In this document: piece after piece, positions 18,313 to 25,584 of the stretch
Layout of the letters: the number at the start of each line of letters is the position of its first letter
Numbering within the stretch: the stretch's first letter is position 1
Assembly: GCA_030066015.1 (NCBI GenBank)
Contig: JASJCL010000060.1
Span: 1 to 46,754 of the forward strand
Reading direction: 5' to 3'
DNA: 46,754 nt
Source: Desulfosarcinaceae bacterium
Lineage (GTDB): Bacteria; Desulfobacterota; Desulfobacteria; Desulfobacterales; Desulfosarcinaceae
Translations under genes and position numbers: made by a program
The notes under the pieces: model-generated
What the model was told of the DNA's origin: nothing
The model's input: the letters and a program-made list of their open reading frames with translations, nothing else
Database searches by the model: none

Positions 18313-18323
18313 AGGCCGACGTG

Positions 18324-19274
18324 ATGCTGCGCCTCCGCAAGCCCGATCGGACGACAACGGCGCTATTGTATTGGGTGGCCCTCGCCATCGCCATGGCCGG
18401 GGGCACTGCGCACTGCCGAGCGGCGGAGGTCCGCATCACGGCCGATGCACAGTTTGACTATGCCCAAGAATGCCTGAAGGACCAGGTCTACGATTGCGCC
18501 ATCGCCGAATTTCGACGCTTCGCCCACTTCTTCCCTGAAGATCCTCGGGTCGCCGAAGCCCTGCTCCAGATTGGCAGAGCCCAACTCCTCTCGGACAATG
18601 CCGCCGAGGCGGTCAAGAGCTTTGAGGACGTCATCCGCCGCTTCGAGGGCACCCCCGCCGCCGTCCAGGCGGCCTTCCTGCAAACAGAGGCCTGGGTACA
18701 GCGGGGGGCGCCCAATCAGGCGCTGTTGGCCCTCGACAACCTTATCCGGTCCAGTCGGGACGCCGCTGTGCAGGACCGTGCGCGTTTCCGCAGTGCCTGG
18801 ATCCATATCGATCGGGGGGATTGGCCGGCCGCGCGCGCAGCGTTGACCACCATCTCTGCGGATAACCGCGCCCAATACCGCACCGACCTTCTACTGGCCG
18901 ATCTGACAGCGGCGGATCGCATCCCCTCCAAGTCCCCTACCCTGGCCGGAAGCCTCGCCATCCTCCCCGGTCTGGGGCAGCTCTACTGCGAGCGCTACTC
19001 GGATGCCGTTATTGCCTTTCTGGTCAACAGCGGTTTGATCTGGGCCTCAGTGGAGGCGTTCAGCCATGAGCTCTATGCCCTGGGCGGCGTCATCGGATTT
19101 GTGGGGCTGGGATTCTACACCGGCAATATTTACGGTGCCATCGGAGATGCCCACAAATACAACCGCCAGGCCGTCAGGGCTTTCAGCAACGGCCTCACCA
19201 AGCGCTGGCGCGTGGGCATGTTGCCGCCCCCCCAAAAGGATGGTATAGGCCTCGTGCTGCAAGTTGACTTCTAG
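18324..19274 (+). CDS. TPR-containing membrane protein, unknown role
   Basis: 316 residues; start at ATG 18324 (GTG 18321 also possible). A signal sequence (to about residue 32, ending near CRAAE) is followed by tetratricopeptide-like repeats: FDYAQECLKDQVYDCAIAEF, RVAEALLQIGRAQLLSDNAA, AAVQAAFLQTEAWVQRGAP and more, to about 190. The C-terminal third has hydrophobic segments beginning SLAILPGLGQLYCERYSDA, a Pro-Gly-x-Gly-Gln motif also seen in TM2-like membrane proteins. It starts 11 bases after the YidD-like gene, and both appear to be exported or membrane-bound, so they likely act together. Function not assigned. Confidence 0.65.
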   Translation: MLRLRKPDRTTTALLYWVALAIAMAGGTAHCRAAEVRITADAQFDYAQECLKDQVYDCAIAEFRRFAHFFPEDPRVAEALLQIGRAQLLSDNAAEAVKSFEDVIRRFEGTPAAVQAAFLQTEAWVQRGAPNQALLALDNLIRSSRDAAVQDRARFRSAWIHIDRGDWPAARAALTTISADNRAQYRTDLLLADLTAADRIPSKSPTLAGSLAILPGLGQLYCERYSDAVIAFLVNSGLIWASVEAFSHELYALGGVIGFVGLGFYTGNIYGAIGDAHKYNRQAVRAFSNGLTKRWRVGMLPPPQKDGIGLVLQVDF

Positions 19275-19350
19275 GTCGCCAAGACGCAAGAGTCGCGATG
19301 CAAAGGGATCGGCTGTCGGTCCAATCCGCGGGCGTTTGGGGAGAGCGAGG

Positions 19351-20319
19351 ATGGCTGTCGTATCAAAAATCGTCAAATGGCTCATCCTGGCCGGTCTGTT
19401 TGTCCTGGTGGTAGGCGTCAGCGCCTATCTGACCCTGACGGCCATCATCGACAGCGAAGCGGTGGTCGTCATCCCCGACCTGCGCGGCAAGCACGTCGTA
19501 TACGCCCTGGAACGGCTCACCGACCTGGGCCTCAACACCAAGGTTAAAGGCTCCAGCTACAACCACGACATCCCAAAGCATCACGTCATTCTCCAGAATC
19601 CCGAGCCGGGCGCCGAGGTGAAGAGCGGCCGAGACGTGAACCTCTCTCTCTCGCGTGGCCCCGATTCGATCCAACTGCCCAACGTCATCGGGCTCTCTCT
19701 CCAGCAGGCACGCGTCATCGTGGAGAGCAACGACCTCAAGGTGGGGAACCTCACCTACAGCCACCACCGCCGCATCCCCAGGCAGCACCTCATTGGACAA
19801 TACCCCCCGGCAGGCACTCAGACGGCGACGCAACAAGCGGTGGATCTGCTGGTGAGCCTGGGGCCGCGCCCAAAGGGTCTGAAGGTACCGGACCTCAGTG
19901 GGGTGGATCTGGACGAGGCGGCCCGTTTACTGGATCGATATGGTTTGAGTGTCGCCCAGGTGGGCACCCGCCACCAACCCGGTCATAGAGCGAATGTGGT
20001 GATTTCCCAATCACCCCCGCAGGGTCAGCGCTTGGCTTCGGGTGAGGCGGTCTCCCTGGTGCTCAATCGGCTGCCGCCGGATCTTGAGCGCCCCACCGCG
20101 ATCAGCGGCGGATTGCACCTCTTTCGCTACCGCACCCCCCAAGGCTTTCTTAAGCACCAATTGCGGGTACGACTCAGTCAGGGGGATGTGACCCGGGACC
20201 TGCACGATGCCCTCGTACCGCCAGGCCAGGAGATCTGGCTCCTGGTCGCGGGACCTCGGCCGGCCTCCCTCTTCGTCTACCTGGACAATGATCTGGTGGA
20301 GACGAAGGTCTTGGACTGA
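19351..20319 (+). CDS. Membrane-anchored protein with three PASTA domains
   Basis: 322 residues; ATG 19351 follows GAGCGAGG and gives a protein starting directly with a signal anchor (about 8-32). Three PASTA domains follow: about 45-110 (VIPDLRGKHVVYALERLTDL), 112-175 (QLPNVIGLSLQQARVIVESN) and 178-240 (KVPDLSGVDLDEAARLLDRY). The last 80 residues form an unassigned domain with LHLFRYRTPQGFLKHQLRVR. PASTA domains bind muropeptide or beta-lactam-like ligands in Ser/Thr kinases and penicillin-binding proteins; no kinase or transpeptidase domain is attached here. A PASTA gene between rsmB and rpe is common in related genomes, I believe. Confidence 0.85.
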   Translation: MAVVSKIVKWLILAGLFVLVVGVSAYLTLTAIIDSEAVVVIPDLRGKHVVYALERLTDLGLNTKVKGSSYNHDIPKHHVILQNPEPGAEVKSGRDVNLSLSRGPDSIQLPNVIGLSLQQARVIVESNDLKVGNLTYSHHRRIPRQHLIGQYPPAGTQTATQQAVDLLVSLGPRPKGLKVPDLSGVDLDEAARLLDRYGLSVAQVGTRHQPGHRANVVISQSPPQGQRLASGEAVSLVLNRLPPDLERPTAISGGLHLFRYRTPQGFLKHQLRVRLSQGDVTRDLHDALVPPGQEIWLLVAGPRPASLFVYLDNDLVETKVLD

Positions 20320-20407
20320 TCGCGGGCTTCGTGGACAGGTCGGCGCATGGTGCGTTATCGGTTGTATTCTCAAGTAATTACAAAGGCAAGAAAGGAGTCC
20401 CACCCCC

Positions 20408-21064
20408 ATGCCCCACTACATTGCCCCCTCCATCCTGAGTGCCGATTTCGCCCGCCTGGGTGAAGAGATCAAGGCGGTGGACCGCGCCGGTGCCGACTGG
20501 ATCCACGTGGATGTCATGGATGGCCACTTCGTGCCCAATATCACCTTTGGACCCGCCGTGGTGGCGGCCATCCGTCCCCACACCGATTTGACCATCGACG
20601 TTCACTTGATGATCAGCGATCCCGACGCGTATATCCCGGCGTTTGCCAAGGCCGGCGCCGACTACATCTGTGCGCATGTGGAGACCAGCGGCCATCTGCA
20701 CCGCACCGTGCAATTGATCAAGGAATCCGGCGCCAAGGCGGGCGTGGTGCTCAACCCAGCAACGTCATTGGAGAGCCTGGAGTGGATTGTGTCGGATCTT
20801 GACTACGTCCTCCTCATGAGCGTCAATCCCGGATTCGGTGGTCAGGCGTTCATCGACGCAAGCATAGAGCGGATTCGGCGTGTCAAGGAGAAGCTGGTGG
20901 CCAAGGGCAGCGCGGCCCTCATTCAGGTGGACGGGGGGATCAACCCCACCACCATCGCAGCGGTCGCCCAGGCAGGGTGTGACGTGTTTGTGGCAGGCTC
21001 GGCGATTTTCGGTACAGACAATTACCAGAAGACGATTGCCGATCTGCGCAGACGGATCGGTTGA
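20408..21064 (+). CDS. rpe: Ribulose-phosphate 3-epimerase
   Basis: Interconverts ribulose 5-phosphate and xylulose 5-phosphate in the pentose phosphate pathway. The 218-residue TIM barrel is full length. It starts [17 protein letters not shown]; the metal and catalytic residues lie in [37 protein letters not shown] and VDGGI. AAAGGAGT precedes the ATG. It ends the plus-strand run and faces the subtilase gene tail to tail, with no clear terminator between them. Confidence 0.96.
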   Translation: MPHYIAPSILSADFARLGEEIKAVDRAGADWIHVDVMDGHFVPNITFGPAVVAAIRPHTDLTIDVHLMISDPDAYIPAFAKAGADYICAHVETSGHLHRTVQLIKESGAKAGVVLNPATSLESLEWIVSDLDYVLLMSVNPGFGGQAFIDASIERIRRVKEKLVAKGSAALIQVDGGINPTTIAAVAQAGCDVFVAGSAIFGTDNYQKTIADLRRRIG

Positions 21065-21147
21065 CGCTTATTGGCAGGGGCCACCCTCCCCATCAGCATC
21101 GCGTGATTCGTGGTAACTGTCCAATCGCAGGCGGATCCGCTTGCCGA

Positions 21148-23781
21148 TCACGGGGCGCCGGCCCCCGGGGACAACGGATAGCCTGGGAGACCGTTTGGGG
21201 CCAAGGCATCCGGCAAGGTTCCCGGCAGAGAGAGTCGAAAGGTGGTGATCAGGTCCAGGCCGCCGCGGTCCCCATCGATGGTCAGTTCCACCGGGTTGTC
21301 CAGGGAAAGGTAGGCCCCAAACGCCTCGCCCGCATCGCCGATGAAATTGTCGTTGTCCATATCGGTGCCGGCGACGAGATAGTAATTGCCCGAACGGACA
21401 TCCGCCACGGTAAAATTGCCGTTGGTCTCGCTTGCCTGGGCCTGCGCCGTCACAAGACCGGTGACGCTGTCGACAAGCAAGATATAGTGGTTGGCGAGAT
21501 CGCCTGGCGTGGTTTCCGCCAAGACCTGCATACGGACCGTGATCGACTGGGTGTCCGCACTGCTGACCAACGCCAGATCAGCGGTGTAGATACCGTCGGC
21601 CAGGCCCGTGCGATCCACCATGACGCGGTAGGTACCGAAACCGTTCGCATCCACGGCATTGGCCTCCGCCTGCACCCAATCGGTATCACTGTCCAGAGAG
21701 AGGATGGTCAGCGCATCCGACCCCAGGCGACTGACTGCCAAAGAGAGGTCCGCATCGGTGCGACCAAACGTAAGGGCCGAGGGAGCGACCAGGACCACTG
21801 TGGGGGCGTTTTCCTGGGCGCTGAGCACACTTTGGTAAGCGTCTATCAGGCCATGGCCAAACTCGTCATCCCGGCCCATGGCGCCCAGATCGCGCGTCAG
21901 TTCTCCGCTGATCAGCCGGGCATCGAAATCGTCGGGTGTCATGTCCGGGTCGACGGCCTTCATCAGGGCCGCTACGGCAGCTACGTGGGGGGCCGCCATG
22001 GAGGTACCCTGTTGATAGCAATAGACCATATTGACGGGAGCGGCGGCATCGTCGCTCTCCTCACCGCAGGTGCTGAGCACCCCGTCCGGGTAGCCGTCAC
22101 CATCTGAATCCACCCCCATATCGCCGCCCGGCGCGGCCACATCCACCATCGCACCGAAGCTGGAGTAAGGTGCTTTTGCCGCCAGGTTGTCCACTGCCGA
22201 CACACTCACCACCCCATCGTAACTGGCTGGATATTGGGGGGTTTGGTCCCCACTGTTTCCGGCCGCTGCAACGATGATGAGCCCGGCGTTGCGGGCGGCG
22301 GTGATGGCGCTCTGCTCTGACGTCGAGAACTGTTCACCGCCCAGGCTCATGTTGATCACATCGGCCCTCTGGGACGGCAATAGCCGGGTTTGGTTGGATA
22401 GACCGGCGGCGTAGCGGATCGCCTGTATGAGGTCGAGGGAGGTGCCCCCCCCGACGCCCAGCACCCGCAGCGGCATGATCCGGGTTTGCCAGCCGACGCC
22501 GGTGACACCACCGGCATTGTTGCTCCGGGCGGCGACGGTACCGGCGACATGGGTGCCGTGAAAGCTGCTGTTTCGCAGGAGGGAATCCCCCGGATCATCC
22601 GGATTGTCGTCCCGTCCGTCGCCGTCATTGGCAATGTTGGCATCGGCTATGAAATCGTAGCCGGCCACCAGTTGGCCCTGCAAGTCGGGATGTTCCAATA
22701 GAACCCCCGAATCGATCACGGCCACCAGCACTGCTGGCGTGCCCTGGGTCTGCTCCCAGGCATTGGGCAGATTGATCAGGGGGTAGTGCCACTGATTTTC
22801 GAAATAGGTATCGTTTGGCGTCACCGCCAGGGCGTAGCGACGATAGTTTAAATCGACGGTCTCGATGCCCGCTTGGGTGCGCAGATAACGGACCATCTCC
22901 AAGGTGTCCCATTTGGCCAGACGGTCGCCGTCGCCAGGATCGATGTGACGGCGGTGATGGGTGTCGAGACCGCTGGTGAAGGCGCGCACTGGGCTGCTGG
23001 CGTCATCTCCCACCGAAAAGCGGATCAATTGGGGACCGTGTTCACCGTCGGCCGTGATGCCCAAGGCGGTGAGGTCTGCCGAAACGCCCGCGCTCGCCTG
23101 CCGAGCCGCCGTCGCATAACGGTCGGCGGACACGGTCACAATGGCTTCGCCGGGAATGAAGTCATCGCTCAACCGCAACGCTTCGCTTGCGGCAGTTGGC
23201 GGAATTTCGGCCAGATTGATGCTCAGGCTGTAGTTGGCAGCACCGGTTTCTGCGAACACCTCCAAAAAATAGGTGCCCGCCGCATCGATGGTAAGGGATT
23301 GGGAGTTCCCGGCACCTCTGGCGGTGTCCACCAAGCGTCGCGCATCATCATAGAGGAAGAGATGGATTTGACTGGCAGCATCCTCACTGAAACTGAGAAA
23401 AATGGTTTGTCCACGAGTGCAGGTGACTCGATAGAAGTCCGACGGGTCTCCTGAATCGAAGCTGTTGCCGGTGGCCCCTTGGCCCCTGCGGTTGACATAG
23501 CCACCGAGGACCGCCGGAACCGTCAGTTCCTGGGCCTGGCCGAAATTATCGTTATCGACGGTCGTGGCGCCCTCGTCGTTGGTATCCAGGTCCACGAAGG
23601 TATTGTCCGCCACACCGATGGTCCCGCTGAGGCTGAATCCAGGGGGCGGATTCTGCCCGTTATCGTCCCCATCGTCATCGTAGCGTCCGCCCTTGTTGCA
23701 GGCGAACAGAAAAACAAGTATCAGGGCGCTGAGATACCACTTCAGAATTGTTGTCCAGCCTCTATGGTTGGGCAGGCGCAT
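21148..23781 (-). CDS. Subtilisin-family (S8) serine protease, lipoprotein
   Basis: 877 residues. A signal peptide with lipobox LFAC predicts lipidation at Cys28. A pre-peptidase-like beta domain spans about 105-190 (DPSDFYRVTCTRGQTIFLSF, SQSLTIDAAGTYFLEV). The S8 catalytic triad is Asp357 (VAVIDSG), His408 (HGTHVAGT) and Ser594 (GTSMAAPHV), with oxyanion Asn509. A beta-sandwich region about 660-760 (APSALTFGRTDADLSLAV) resembles BACON-like modules. The end has a calcium-type acidic loop, DMDNDNFIGDAGEAFGAY. It is secreted or surface-exposed and could be a client of the T2SS genes upstream, but this is inference. The extension between the signal and the protease is very Asp/Asn-rich. Confidence 0.9.
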   Translation of the reverse strand: MRLPNHRGWTTILKWYLSALILVFLFACNKGGRYDDDGDDNGQNPPPGFSLSGTIGVADNTFVDLDTNDEGATTVDNDNFGQAQELTVPAVLGGYVNRRGQGATGNSFDSGDPSDFYRVTCTRGQTIFLSFSEDAASQIHLFLYDDARRLVDTARGAGNSQSLTIDAAGTYFLEVFAETGAANYSLSINLAEIPPTAASEALRLSDDFIPGEAIVTVSADRYATAARQASAGVSADLTALGITADGEHGPQLIRFSVGDDASSPVRAFTSGLDTHHRRHIDPGDGDRLAKWDTLEMVRYLRTQAGIETVDLNYRRYALAVTPNDTYFENQWHYPLINLPNAWEQTQGTPAVLVAVIDSGVLLEHPDLQGQLVAGYDFIADANIANDGDGRDDNPDDPGDSLLRNSSFHGTHVAGTVAARSNNAGGVTGVGWQTRIMPLRVLGVGGGTSLDLIQAIRYAAGLSNQTRLLPSQRADVINMSLGGEQFSTSEQSAITAARNAGLIIVAAAGNSGDQTPQYPASYDGVVSVSAVDNLAAKAPYSSFGAMVDVAAPGGDMGVDSDGDGYPDGVLSTCGEESDDAAAPVNMVYCYQQGTSMAAPHVAAVAALMKAVDPDMTPDDFDARLISGELTRDLGAMGRDDEFGHGLIDAYQSVLSAQENAPTVVLVAPSALTFGRTDADLSLAVSRLGSDALTILSLDSDTDWVQAEANAVDANGFGTYRVMVDRTGLADGIYTADLALVSSADTQSITVRMQVLAETTPGDLANHYILLVDSVTGLVTAQAQASETNGNFTVADVRSGNYYLVAGTDMDNDNFIGDAGEAFGAYLSLDNPVELTIDGDRGGLDLITTFRLSLPGTLPDALAPNGLPGYPLSPGAGAP

Positions 23782-23894
23782 CGCGGGATCCTCATCGTCG
23801 ATTCTGGTTCACTGCTGGATCTGCATCCACCAATGGGTGATTCTCAAGTCCACACAGGGGCGGTCGACCGGTGGATTCGAGCATATTGATTGTT

Positions 23895-24098
23895 CTATTC
23901 GACTTTTTTTACATCCGTGGCCTCCGCTCCCCGCCGGGTCATTTCGAGGGTGTAGGTGACCCGATCGCCCTGGGCAAGCGTACGAAAGCCATCCATTACA
24001 ATTGACCGATGGTGGACGAACACCTCCTCGCCGTCGATGCTTTCTATGAATCCGATCCCTTTGTCTTCATCAAACCACAGGACAATTCCCTCAGGCAT
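23895..24098 (-). CDS. Cold-shock-domain protein
   Basis: 67-residue single cold-shock domain from ATG 24098, which follows AAGGAG; longer in-frame starts lack one. It reads MPEGIVLWFDEDKGIGFIES with the RNP1-like motif KGIGFI (usually KGFGFI) and RNP2-like VFVHH. Such proteins bind single-stranded RNA or DNA as RNA chaperones. It is preceded by a promoter about 108 bases upstream, leaving a long leader as in many cold-shock genes. Confidence 0.85.
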   Translation of the reverse strand: MPEGIVLWFDEDKGIGFIESIDGEEVFVHHRSIVMDGFRTLAQGDRVTYTLEMTRRGAEATDVKKVE

Positions 24099-24212
24099 AC
24101 GACAGGCTCCTTTCTCGGCAGGTCTGCGCTCGTTGAGGCGTGCGTTCGGCGCGGGTACCAGATGATCACTCGGTTGGGCCATCGCCCGGCAGCCCGCAAA
24201 TGGACCTTAGAG

Positions 24213-24240
24213 ATTATGTAAAACCACCCATAATTGTCAA
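24213..24240 (-). promoter_or_regulatory. Sigma-70 promoter for the cold-shock gene
   Basis: On the minus strand, a perfect -35 TTGACA (24235-24240) and -10 CATAAT (24213-24218, five of six) are 16 bases apart. The start site would be near 24206, giving a 5' leader of about 108 bases. Confidence 0.55.
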
Positions 24241-24386
24241 ATCTTATTGAGGGTTGCCTAGACCGAGCGGGGGATCGGATGGCTGCCGCGACCATCCGCA
24301 TTATCCGGCTGCCTGGACAGGTATGCCGCCATGGGGTATGAGGGGCCGAGCCTTGGTGTCAACCCCGCAATTAATGGAGCGACCGT

Positions 24387-25514
24387 TTGAAACCATCCGA
24401 CAAGCTCGCCGTTGAATTGGAACGTCGTATTCTCCATGGGCTTTGCATGGAGTGGGTACAGATTCGCGATCAGCTCAGCGATGAGATGGCGGCGAAGATG
24501 CATCCCCCGCTCTTCTCCCTGAGCAACGCCGACGGGCGATTGGGCAGTTGGCATCCAGATCGGAAGGAGATCCGCATCAGCCGACGCCTGGTGTTGAACC
24601 ATCCCTGGGATGCAGTCTGCGATGTGCTGCGCCATGAGATGGCCCACCAACTGGTTTCGGTTTTCTGGCCGAATCTGGAGGAAGCGCCCCACGGTGATGC
24701 CTTTCATCGGGCCTGCCACCATCTAAACGCCGATCCAACCGCCTCTGGCACCTACCCCACCCTGGATCAGCGAATATTTGGCAAAGCCGTCAGCGAGGAG
24801 GATCGCATCCTGATGCGTGTTCAAAAGCTCATGGCACTCTCCGACAGCCCCAATGTCCACGAAGCCGAAGCGGCCATGGTCAAAGCATACGCCCTCATCG
24901 CCAAATACAATTTGAAACTGCTGCGCCGCGAACACGCGGCAGCGTACGTCAGCGTATACCTCGGACAGCCGGCACTGCGGCATTTCCGCGAGGCCTACGC
25001 TTTGGGCGGTCTCTTGCAGCAGCACTACTTCGTCAGTGGCGTCTGGGTGCCCGCCTATGTGTTGGCAAAGGGAAAGATGGGCCGGGTGCTCGAGATTAGC
25101 GGCACGCGTGCCAACATCCAGATTGCGGCCTATGTCTATGATTTTGTGTCGGCCTATATCGAAACTGCTTGGGAGCGCTTTCGATCGGGCCGCAAGCTCT
25201 CCCGCTACCGCAGGACCGATTTCGCCACCGGCCTCATCGAGGGCTTCAGCCACAAGCTTGACAGTGCCGCCGACGCCGGGAACATGGCCGTCGCCGAGGT
25301 CCGCGCGCTCGTGCGCCGCGAGGAGGTCGGTCTGCAGCAGTATGTGGCCCGCCGGTATCCCCGCTTGAGCAATGTCCGGCGGGACGGTCAGGTGGATCCG
25401 GAGATCCACGCTGCAGGTGCGGCCGAAGGACGCAAGATGGTGATCAGCAAAGGAATTTGCGAATCGGGTGAATTGGGTTCGCCAGGCCTCCTAACGGCTG
25501 ACAGCGGATCATGA
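24387..25514 (+). CDS. SprT-like / DUF2786-containing protein
   Basis: 375 residues. Residues about 10-115 look like a SprT-type zinc metalloprotease: HEMAH with His83, Glu84 and His87, and a third candidate ligand His107 in PHGDAFHRAC. Residues about 135-180 match DUF2786 (RILMRVQKLMALSDSPNVHEAEAAMVKA in part). The rest (190-350) is the DUF7168-like helical region that often follows. Such fusions occur across bacteria and phages, and their substrate is not known. SprT/Spartan proteases can act on protein-DNA crosslinks; a similar role is possible but unproven. It diverges from the cold-shock gene. Confidence 0.75.
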   Translation: MKPSDKLAVELERRILHGLCMEWVQIRDQLSDEMAAKMHPPLFSLSNADGRLGSWHPDRKEIRISRRLVLNHPWDAVCDVLRHEMAHQLVSVFWPNLEEAPHGDAFHRACHHLNADPTASGTYPTLDQRIFGKAVSEEDRILMRVQKLMALSDSPNVHEAEAAMVKAYALIAKYNLKLLRREHAAAYVSVYLGQPALRHFREAYALGGLLQQHYFVSGVWVPAYVLAKGKMGRVLEISGTRANIQIAAYVYDFVSAYIETAWERFRSGRKLSRYRRTDFATGLIEGFSHKLDSAADAGNMAVAEVRALVRREEVGLQQYVARRYPRLSNVRRDGQVDPEIHAAGAAEGRKMVISKGICESGELGSPGLLTADSGS

Positions 25515-25531
25515 GTGCGGTGTTTCCCAAG

Positions 25532-25553
25532 AAAAAAGGGCCCCTGGGGGCCC
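25532..25553 (-). terminator. Rho-independent terminator of the thioredoxin reductase gene
   Basis: GGGCCC arms at 25538-25543 and 25548-25553 form a G+C-rich hairpin. On the minus strand it is followed by six T residues (bases 25537-25532), about 30 bases after the stop at 25585. It also lies after the convergent plus-strand gene. Confidence 0.75.
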
Positions 25554-25584
25554 TCATCTTCTGACGTGCACGATAGTGGCGGGC

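Noticed and set aside
21061-22107. 348-residue plus-strand open frame
   Set aside because: It lies opposite the subtilase gene, whose triad and domains are clear; the frame is an antisense shadow of G+C-rich DNA.
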